DNA of 22,142 nucleotides from Aplysia californica. Lineage: Eukaryota > Mollusca > Gastropoda > Aplysiida > Aplysiidae. The stretch spans positions 2,600,491 to 2,622,632 of the forward strand of contig NW_004797276.1 in the NCBI RefSeq assembly GCF_000002075.1, in the 5' to 3' direction. The position numbers and the translations under genes are program-made. The notes below the pieces were generated by a model. That model did not search any database and was not told the origin of the DNA. It was given only the letters and a program-made list of their open reading frames with translations. This document shows positions 10,114 through 17,177 of this stretch, in pieces (the first letter of the stretch is position 1; the number at the start of each line of letters is the position of its first letter).

Positions 10114-10479
10114 TTCTCTGAAGCATACTCGTATAAAGAAAATTGTACATTGCTAGAAAAACCAGACTTCAAAATTTTCACCTCTGTCTTCTTTTAAATT
10201 AGCTTTAACTAACAAAATGTTTTTCAAGACACCTTTATCATGCCCATATGATTGATCTAGACTATATCTGAGACGAAAGTATTCATGCCGCCTTTTTGAC
10301 GTTTTTAAAATGACGCGCGGCAGTTTTGTATTTTTTCAATACAGCAATAGCAAGGGTCATAACTCCTTAACTCGTAGTTATTTTGCACACAATCCTTCTC
10401 ATTTTGTGCCTCAAACTTTGAGTCAAAGTGTGTATCTATCAGAAAACTATTGTACCAAGTTATAGAAGATTTGAAGCAG
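10114..10479. other. 5' flank of the transposon gene
   Basis: The gene's former promoter should lie here. I see no clear core promoter. The segment contains aagggtcataactcc near 10353, another variant of the AAGGGNNATAACTC word, and a GC-rich patch, gacgcgcggcag, near 10312. Confidence 0.4.
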
Positions 10480-11020
10480 TCTAGCCGTACTTATTCTTAA
10501 TATGATGGCTAGACTGACCATTTACAGAAAATAGGCCTACTGAATTGTAAATGATACATTTTTAGTGTGCAGTACCTAAAGTATTTGTATTTGAGACGAA
10601 ACCAGGTGCCTTAATGACAGTGCATGTATTTTAAACCTCCTGTTTTCTAATGTTAACAGGGCCTAAGATAAGTACGGCTAGACTGACAGTCTAGCCGTAC
10701 TTATGTACGGCTAGACGTCTTGTCTAGCCGTACTTAAGTACGGGTAGACAGCAACGCTAGCCGTACTTACGGACGGCTAGACTGTCAGGCTAGCCGTACT
10801 TAATATTGATGGCTGAATTGTAAAGGAAATTTTTAGTTTGTAATGCCTAAAGTATTTGTATTTCTTCAGACAAAATCACAAGGTGCCTTACTAACTTGCA
10901 TGTATTTGAACCTGAATAATTGCTAGATCTAGATCTAGATCTAATGAGACCTGTGTACTTAATTAACAGGCTTGAGTCGATAGGGCTAAACCTAGATCTA
11001 AGTACGGCTAGCCACTTCGA
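10480..11020 (-). repeat. foldback repeat 'agtacggctagac', copy 1
   Basis: The reverse complement matches 14222-14697 over almost its whole length, at roughly 85-90% by eye. It includes tcgaagtggctagcc at one end and the blocks gtttagccctatcgactca, ggtctcattagatctaga, aaggcacc, aatacaaatacttta, acaattcagccatca and cttatcttaggccct. It is peppered with hairpin units of the form agtacggctagac / gtctagccgtact. This copy has extra hairpin units at about 10687-10800. It sits inside the 4-kb transposon and looks like a nested insertion, but I cannot define a clean target duplication. Confidence 0.85.
10668..10704. repeat. perfect 18-bp palindrome, one-base centre
   Basis: ataagtacggctagactg at 10668-10685 and its exact reverse complement at 10687-10704 are separated by a single A. 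Further arms follow immediately: gtacggctagac / gtctagccgtac around 10705-10735. Confidence 0.95.
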
Positions 11021-11210
11021 TATAATTAATCATTTCTATAGATTTTGAGAAATCAGCCTTTGAATTTTCTTTTTTCCTCTTTGCACCTTGTAATTAATTA
11101 TCAAATCTTTTTTTTTACAACACTTACTTCATCTTATAATATTTGAGTTTTACATCATATGAAAGTACACATTTTTAGCTTCACAGAGAACCCCAAAATA
11201 AAAATCAAGT

Positions 11211-11403
11211 ATTTTCTTAATTTCTGGACAATCAAGGGCAGTAACTCTGTAGATTGCCAACATTTTGGTGCAAACTTTTTTTGGGAAGTCCCTAGGTCCT
11301 ACCAGAGAGTCCTACCCTTTCAGAAAATCATGGTGGCGAAAAATCCCCCCCCCCCCCCCCCCCCCCCACCAGGGGAGGTTCACTCCCAGTAGCCCATAGC
11401 CTA
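11211..11403 (-). repeat. right terminal inverted repeat of the 4-kb element
   Basis: Pairs with 7371-7532. It has 23 consecutive C at 11345-11367 on the + strand next to the aaaaat block, and about 25 bases (gtccctaggtcctaccagagagtcc region) only partly represented in the left arm. The open frames at 11159-11392 and 11328-11612 are translations of this repeat. Confidence 0.85.
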
Positions 11404-11406
11404 AAG

Positions 11407-11779
11407 CACCTAGATCTAGACTTAGATCCAAAAGGCATTGGGTGCTGTAGAAGTAATAGTAGATCTATTAATAATATTATTATTGTAATCTTTATTATGA
11501 TCATTAAATTATCACGACTGTGGAGCTCTTTTGTTTTGAAAGGTTTTGCAATGTGGAGTCTTTTGTAAACTTCGCCATCAAAGAAGTAATACATGCCAAA
11601 TGAAGTACACAATACTGCGTTTAGTGTTTACAGTTTACTGTTTGCACATTGTGGACAAACACAGTATTTGTTGTAGTCTCTTGCTTCGGGTTAGAATTCT
11701 AGATTCTGAATTTAGGTAAATGTGTCTTAGGCTTACCGTGTCTTATTTCCCTACAACAGAAAGAGGCTTTCAGTTAGTA
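11407..11779. other. geneless spacer
   Basis: AT-rich DNA after the right end of the 4-kb element, with a few AGATCTAG words near 11410 and 11460. No gene is recognised. Confidence 0.5.
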
Positions 11780-11925
11780 TAGATCTAGATCTAGATTCTA
11801 GATCTAGACTAGATCTATCTATATCTAGATATAGATATAGATCTAATCTAGATCGATATATAATCTAGATCTAGATTAGATCTAGATTCTATATTAGATC
11901 TAGATCTAGATCTAGATAGATAATT
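11780..11925. repeat. AGATCTAG-type microsatellite
   Basis: About 145 bases of overlapping AGATCT, CTAGAT and ATATCTAG units, mostly 6-base period with slippage. Same family as the tracts at 3320-3490 and 13549-13690. Confidence 0.9.
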
Positions 11926-12071
11926 AATACATTCTGATCATCTTCCATTGGCAATAAAGCATCCAAAAGGAAAGAAAACAGTCTGTTTCAGTGCGCAATG
12001 CAGGTCCTAAAGAAATAAGTGAAACAACTAAGGCCTAAGGCTACAAGAAGCCACACTGTCAACAATGCCAG

Positions 12072-12079
12072 ATGTCAAA
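12072..12079. repeat. target-site duplication of the 1-kb element, left copy
   Basis: atgtcaaa, repeated exactly at 13113-13120 beyond the right inverted repeat. Confidence 0.7.
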
Positions 12080-12192
12080 CGAAGTGTATACAGACCCGGT
12101 AACCGGGAACAAAGTCACGAAGTGTACAGACCCGGTAGGGGAACTCTTTTGTGATTTCGGGAGGTTTCAGCCTCCAGACCCAGTAGAAATCT

Positions 12193-12415
12193 AGTGTGTG
12201 TGTGTGTGAGAGAGAGAGAGAGGGAGAGAGAGAGAGAGAGGGGGGGGGGGGGTTGCTAGTAAAATGTATGACATGCCCCACCCAGTTGGCAGGAGGGAAC
12301 GAGAGAAAGATAGAGTGGGAAATAGGTCCGGACAAAGAAAGACAGAAACAAACAAAGAAAAAGAGAAGGCGAGCGATACACAGAGTAGAGAGAAAGAAAG
12401 AGAGAGAGAGAGGAC
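12193..12415. repeat. (GT)n(GA)n(G)n microsatellite and purine-rich tract
   Basis: A (TG)n run at about 12193-12208 passes into (AG)n at 12209-12240, then 13 G at 12240-12252. Looser GA/AAAG-rich sequence runs on to about 12415. It lies inside the 1-kb element and is not coding. Confidence 0.95.
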
Positions 12416-12618
12416 TGCTCGATTGAAATTATGACATTGTAACTTGTTCTTTTGGTATTTTTTTACTTTCCCTCCCGTCTAACACTCAGCTACCAGAGTT
12501 ATCTATTTTCTACTAAATATTGATGCGCTGAACACGAATATCAACTTCATTTCCGTAGCAAATTAATAGTTTTTGAAATATTTGATTGTTTTTAACCGAG
12601 ATAGACATGCTTTGGACC

Positions 12619-12718
12619 AATCGGGGGGTTCCAGGGGGGCCTGCCCCACTGGGGTAAAAGAAAATCTGCCCCCCTGTTTTTACACCCATAATTTGATATT
12701 TTACAGTTAAATTTGAAA
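12619..12718 (+). repeat. dispersed repeat, copy A
   Basis: Shares ggtt(t/c)c.aggggg...tgcccc and ccataatttgat.tttt.ca.tta with 16327-16442 in the same orientation. The G-run and C-run can pair as a hairpin. The open frame at 12592-12873 runs across it and is not a gene. Confidence 0.6.
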
Positions 12719-13112
12719 TTGTCTTGAAAATAATTGATTTGCGACAGTTTTAGTGGCTTTATGTGTGATCTGCAGCAAACAGTACAGCAGTTTGACCCCT
12801 GAAACAGTGCATCTGTGTGTGGGAGTGAAAGTAAAAATTTACCGTTCTTTTCTTCAAATTGTGATTCCTCCATCCAACTCCAAAACGGAGGAAAAATGAT
12901 CGTTCATCGAAAAGACATCTGCAATCTTCATTTAGATCTAGGCTAGCCGCGAAACTAGATCAAAGATTTAAGTCTGTCTAGATCTAGAAGAACCTAGGTC
13001 TACCCTGAGCCAAGAGGGCGCTGAAACTCTCCGAAATCACAAAAGAGTTCCTTTACCGGGTCTGTATACTTTGTGACTTTGTTCCCGGTTACCGGGTCTG
13101 TATACACTCCCA

Positions 13113-13120
13113 ATGTCAAA
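13113..13120. repeat. target-site duplication of the 1-kb element, right copy
   Basis: atgtcaaa, identical to 12072-12079. Confidence 0.7.
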
Positions 13121-13548
13121 AGCCGATATTGCGCTCCAAAACGGACGGGGCAAATTTGGTCCGCTTCAACTTCAGTGCGCAACCCCATCGGGCATGTTCC
13201 AGGCATTCAGAAGCAGCCTGCGATCATTTGGGCTCGATTTTAGTGTACATTCTACGATACATAAGAGCTAGATTAACCAGAAGTGCTAAATAATCGACCA
13301 CTCAAGCGCTTAGTAATTCACCGACTCCGATAACGAAAACAATCAATATGAAGGGGCAAAACTTACTGACACCGTAGAATCACGTGTGTGTAGACAGGAC
13401 CCTCCAAAACGAAAGTGCAATTTAGTTGTTACTCAACTGCGCATGCTCACATAAAGTAACCTCGTTTTCGCTGTTCTTTATCCAAAAAAAAAGCAGGAGA
13501 CTGGGGGTTGCGCACCCAACAAGGTGCACGGTGATGCGGTTTGACTCT
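13121..13548. other. geneless spacer
   Basis: Moderately GC-rich, non-repetitive sequence after the 1-kb element. I see no open frame or motif that I can support. Confidence 0.45.
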
Positions 13549-13690
13549 AGAGATATAGATCTAGATAAATAAAATCTAGATCTATATATTCTAGTCTATA
13601 TATCTAGATCTAGAGATCTAAATCTAGATTATAGATCTAGATTAGATATAGATATAGAATATAGATCTAGATATAGATATATATAGATCC
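13549..13690. repeat. AGATCTAG-type microsatellite
   Basis: Degenerate AGATCTAG/ATATAGATC tract of about 140 bases. A further short run lies at 13815-13840. Confidence 0.9.
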
Positions 13691-13692
13691 TA

Positions 13693-13768
13693 CACCAACA
13701 CCCCGAAGTAAGCCAACATATTATAGAATCTAGAATTAAAAATGTTGGTTTACTCCGGGGTGTTGGTG
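13693..13768. repeat. 27-bp stem hairpin, 22-nt loop
   Basis: caccaacaccccgaagta... at 13693-13719 pairs with 13742-13768 with two mismatches in 27 (both compatible with G:U pairing in one RNA strand). The loop is AT-rich. It sits directly after an AGATCTAG tract. It could be a tiny foldback element; the size also suits a microRNA precursor, but nothing else supports that. Confidence 0.8.
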
Positions 13769-13859
13769 TTGGGTTTGTTGTGGGCTGTGCAGGTGCCAGC
13801 AGAAATCAGCAGACTCTAGATCTAGATTCTAGATCTAGTTTCCTGTAGGCCTATATGTT

Positions 13860-14100
13860 GGGCGCGATCTGTCGATGATGATCGCGCAGCGCATTCTCTC
13901 TCTCTCTTCTGACGCTGTGGCTTCATAAACGGCCATCGATGCTGACAGCACGCAGGAACTCAACACTTGCGCAGCGCATTTGGTTGATCGAGGAAATGCG
14001 CAACAATCGATGGATTGTTGCGCATTCTGTTGATCACCGGATCGCGCAGCGCTTTTTGTCGATCCGTTTGGTTGCGCATTCTATAGATCTTACTCCTGAG
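13860..14100. repeat. GCGCA/TTGATC mini-repeat cluster with a perfect hairpin
   Basis: Several related words recur: cgcgcagcgcattct, gcgcagcgcatttggttgatc, gttgcgcattctgttgatca, cgcgcagcgctttttgtcgatc and gttgcgcattctatagatc. At 13995-14008 and 14013-14026, aatgcgcaacaatc and its exact reverse complement surround the loop gatg, and imperfect pairing continues outward through tgatc. A further copy of one arm (gattgttgcacattctgttg) lies at about 14999-15018. The minus-strand open frame at 13960-14196 is a by-product. Confidence 0.65.
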
Positions 14101-14221
14101 TTTTGTTAGATCTATGTTTTGTTGTCGTCCAGAGTGTAATTTAGATCTAGTTTCACTCTCCAAAGTCAAACCGTAACTGAATGGAAGTAACTGCAAGTCA
14201 GGGTTACAATAAAATTTAACT

Positions 14222-14790
14222 TCGAAGTGGCTAGCCTGAGAGTCTAGCCGTAGTAAGTAGGCCTACGGCCGTACTTAGATCTAGGTTTGGCCCTATCGAC
14301 TCAAACCTGTTAAGTATACAGGTCTCATTAGATCTAGATCTAGAATCTAGTAATTATTCAGGTTCAAATAACATGCTAGTCAGTAAGGCACCTTTTGGTT
14401 TTGTCTGAAATACAAATACTTAAATAGGCATTGCAAACTAAAAATTTCAATTACAATTCAGCCATCAGTATTAAGTACGGCTAGATTGCCAGTCTAGCCG
14501 TACTTATCTTAGGCCCTCTTAACATTAGAAAACAGGAAGTTTGAAATACATGCACTGTCATTTAAGGCACCTGGTTTCATCTTAAACACAAATACTTTAG
14601 GTACTGCAAACTAAAAATTTATATTTTTACAATTCAGTAGGCCTATTTTTTTTTAATGGTTAGTCTAGCCATCATATTAAGAATAAGTACGGCTAGCCCA
14701 GCTGTCTACCCAGTACAGCTAGCCAACCAGTCTAGCTGTACTTAAGTATGGCTAGACTGCCAGTCTAGCCGTCATTAAGTACGGCTAGCC
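14222..14790 (+). repeat. foldback repeat 'agtacggctagac', copy 2
   Basis: Inverted relative to copy 1 (10480-11020), with the match covering 14222-14697. The remainder to 14790 is extra hairpin units (ggctagcc..., aagtatggctagactgccagtctagcc). The unit is itself a diverged dimer: the block aaggcacc – aatactt – caaactaaaaattt – acaattcag – agtacggctag appears twice, at about 14360-14483 and 14530-14695. Hairpins such as 14473-14507 repeat the palindromic core. Confidence 0.85.
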
Positions 14791-15422
14791 TTTTCCATTT
14801 TTACTAGATCTAGAGTATAGATCTACATCGCAATTTAACGTCAATAACGGAACTTGAAATCAGGGTTATAGGTCGGTGAGTATCACTCCGAACACTTTTA
14901 TTCAATATGGAGCGGTTCACAGCGATAATGGAGAAAGAAGCGTAGTTATTGTCTAAAAATCCAGGGTCTGTTTAACTAACAATAGAGAAGTTTGACATGA
15001 TTGTTGCACATTCTGTTGATCAACAACAATAAGCCATTAAATCTTGACCGTATTTGGAATACCACGTGACGTACTCAGCCTATCAAATCGGTCCAAATAC
15101 TGAGTGCAGGTGCTCGATTTAACGTCGTGTCAATTTATCTGCCTCATTCAACCGTCAACACTTAAAATTCAACACACCACTCTTCTTGGAAGCAAAACAA
15201 CAGGACGCTCAAAGACTGACATGCTCAGTAAACCAATTTTCTTTTTTTTTTCATTCACTGCAGTCTTCATAGTTTATCAACTTCATTTGAAAATGCTTCG
15301 AAAGGTACTGCGAGAAAACAGGATTGCTCGACGTTGGCAGTAACTTATAATTGCCTTTAGACACCCAGCAAAAAAACTTAAATCCTTATGTAAACAAAAA
15401 AAAATCCCTCCACGCCCTGTTC
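14791..15422. other. geneless stretch
   Basis: Contains scattered AGATCTAG words, one extra copy of the TTGATC mini-repeat near 15000-15030, and an open frame at 15104-15343 that includes a poly-T translation and matches nothing I know. No supported gene. Confidence 0.45.
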
Positions 15423-15520
15423 ACACCTCACACACTCACATACACACACACAAACACACACACACACACACGCACATCTATATGCACACGCATGCACACG
15501 CACACACACACACTCACATG

Positions 15521-15553
<33 letters not shown>

Positions 15554-15564
15554 ACACACACACG
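15423..15564. repeat. (CA)n microsatellite
   Basis: About 140 bases of CA repeats with occasional T and G interruptions. The three open frames across it (15351-15587, 15482-15703 and 15378-15581 minus) are poly-His/Thr or poly-Cys/Val translations and are not genes. Confidence 0.97.
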
Positions 15565-16326
15565 GGCCACTCCATTCCCAAATATAACCAAAAAATCGGG
15601 AGAAAGGAAACCGTTCGGAGAAATAGTGTTCAAGTTTATTTTCCCGAGCGTTCGGAGAAATAGAGCCCGGCTTATTCAAATGTATCAATGGTGGCAATGC
15701 TAAATTATTTGGAATTCTCTGTTTTTTTGGCTTCTAGAGTACTGGGATGTCAATACTGACCTCACTTTGCCCCCACGGGATGTCAATCAGAGACATTGTG
15801 ATAGATATATAGCAACAAAAATGTTGCAGCAGTTATCTCCTTTTTGACATACACGCACTTTTTAAAGTTAAATTTTCTTTCTGAATACGGTATATAATGG
15901 CCTTTGAGGTTGAAAATCAGTCTGTAGACAGCATTTGGTGTAATGGAGTAATTTTTTTTTAAAACTGTCGAGTAGACCTAAGTGCTGTTTTACTCTTACG
16001 CCATGATGAGAATTCAGATGAAGAATGAGCTACATCTAATGTTTCCTCTTCCGATTCTAATTATTTTCCTTTTTCGGTAAACATGCGATCATTTTCAGTT
16101 TTCTCAGTAGGCCTAGATGCTGAAAATTTCATAATGGTAGGGGTCTTTTTGCCAAGATACAGACCGTATGGTACTGATGTACCGTATCTGCATCCTGGTC
16201 CGTGAAAATAGTGTTGTGCGCTGCATGGGTGGAAAGTGTTATACGCGGTATCGATGTCTTATGAAAGAGAGCTAGAGATGTGCTGCAATTTTTCAGTATT
16301 AAATTAGTATTTCACTTGGTTTTAAC
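15565..16326. other. geneless stretch
   Basis: The word cgttcggagaaatag occurs twice (about 15611 and 15650). gttatctcctttttgaca near 15832 resembles the reversed form of the common molluscan AAGGAGATAAC word. TAGGCCTA lies near 16108. No gene is supported. Confidence 0.45.
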
Positions 16327-16442
16327 AAGGGTGGTTTCAAGGGGGCTTGCCCCCCTGGCCTGATAAAAGTATGGATGGTTTCAGGGGGACATGCCCTCCT
16401 GAATTTAACCATAATTTGATGTTTTGCAATTAAGTTTGATAT
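16327..16442 (+). repeat. dispersed repeat, copy B
   Basis: Matches copy A at 12619-12718. This copy has two G-run/C-run blocks in tandem (ggtttcaagggggcttgcccccc and ggtttcagggggacatgccctcc) before the shared ccataatttgatgtttt tail. Confidence 0.6.
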
Positions 16443-16975
16443 ATATGTATCACCCATGTGCATCAAACATCTTATCGGCATGCTCGTAGAAATGTAATCC
16501 TAGGTAGATCCAAAACCCACGCTCTATAGAACTGTTACAATATCGTTTGGGCCAAAACCAGATTTTATCCTGGCCCAATTATTTAGGCTGGTCAATTTAG
16601 CTTTCAATACTGTGATACTCTGCAGGATCAGTTTGGTTTGGAGTTTGGTTTTGGTGGAGAGGCACTTTAAGCTACCATCTTAGCACAACCGAACTGAAAC
16701 CGATTATAATGAATGATGATTTTCAAAAACAAACCCATTTGTTTTCAAGGCTGCGAGTCAGGCATTTGGTTTGAGGGAGGGGTTTATAATTTATAGTTTG
16801 CATTGAAGCTGCCTGAAACTGAACCGAACCGATATCCTATTGCAAGTTTCCTGAAATGTCTAGACTCTAGACAGATCCTCATCTATTTAAATGTCACTTT
16901 CTGTGCAGAATTTCATTAAAATGTCGTTTTTGAGTTTTAGTAATTCTTAGAATTCTATTATGATTTATTGTACAG
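16443..16975. other. possible intron upstream of the first candidate exon
   Basis: AT-rich sequence ending in ttattgtacag, a usable splice acceptor. In the reading frame of the candidate exon a TGA lies just upstream, so the coding part cannot extend through this stretch without splicing. Related ccgaactgaaaccga and actgaaccgaaccga words at about 16688 and 16817 are unexplained. Confidence 0.35.
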
Positions 16976-17177
16976 GTAGTCCATGACGGGGATGCCATCA
17001 CTGTCTTCTTGAGGGATGCCCAAAAGTGCCAGGTCCACTGTTCCCACAGCATGGAAGTTGATGATTGTCATCTCAGTGCTGTATTTGTTGTGCGTATGGC
17101 TTGGGTACAGACATCTCGAGCGGACACTGTTTCAGAGAAGGAGCAGTGGCCAAGTCTTTCAGCCGAAACTCAGCAAG
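16976..17177 (+). CDS. candidate internal exon 1 of an unrecognised host gene
   Basis: 202 nt, open in one frame from the first base, lying between an acceptor (ttgtacag) and a donor (CAAG|GTAAAA). The product begins VVHDGDAITVFL, continues QKCQVHCSHSMEVDDC and VRMAWVQTS, and ends near WPSLSAETQQ plus one base. It has mixed composition, as in a real protein, with four Cys and no repeats. I do not recognise a domain. It would join in phase 1 to the candidate exon at 19189. The ATG at 17009 is inside the exon and need not be the start; earlier exons probably lie upstream or outside the window. Confidence 0.4.

Larger units (their letters stand above)
7371..11403 (-). mobile_element. TIR DNA transposon (possible Academ-like), about 4.03 kb
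   Basis: The left end TAGACTATGGGCTACTGG (7371-7388) is matched on the opposite strand by the right end, whose reverse complement reads TAGGCTATGGGCTACTGG (11386-11403). The inverted repeats continue inward: a C/G run next to attttt, atgattttctgaaag, then aaaaaagtttgcacc and aaatgttggcaatct, with arms of about 7371-7532 and 11211-11403 and one ~25-base length difference. The 3-mer aag flanks both ends (7368-7370, 11404-11406), consistent with a 3-bp target duplication, although three bases alone are weak. A decayed gene on the minus strand occupies 8058 to about 10113, and a foldback repeat is nested at 10480-11020. A 3-bp duplication plus a nuclease-like motif would fit Academ-type elements, some of which are described as carrying an XPG-like nuclease. 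That family assignment is inference. Confidence 0.8.
12080..13112. mobile_element. non-autonomous TIR element with 8-bp target duplication, 1,033 bp
   Basis: The left arm, about 12083-12175 and weakly to 12194, starts aagtgtatacagacccgg. It is matched on the other strand by about 13014-13109, weakly from 12990, at close to 90%. Each arm contains two copies of a gt(at)acagacccggta word about 38 bases apart, a palindromic ccggtaaccgg and gaactcttttgtgatttcgg. The 8-mer atgtcaaa flanks both sides, although the last three or four terminal bases differ between arms (cga against tggg). An 8-bp duplication is shared by hAT and some other superfamilies, so I leave the family open. The interior has no transposase; it holds a GT/GA/G-run microsatellite and a dispersed repeat near 12619. 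The minus-strand open frames at 12075-12335 and 13000-13206 are translations of the arms. Confidence 0.8.

Noticed and set aside
12592-12873. 93-codon minus-strand open frame
   Set aside because: Overlaps a dispersed repeat with G/C runs and has no recognisable domain.
15351-15703. His/Thr-rich and Cys/Val-rich proteins
   Set aside because: Translations of the (CA)n microsatellite in several frames.
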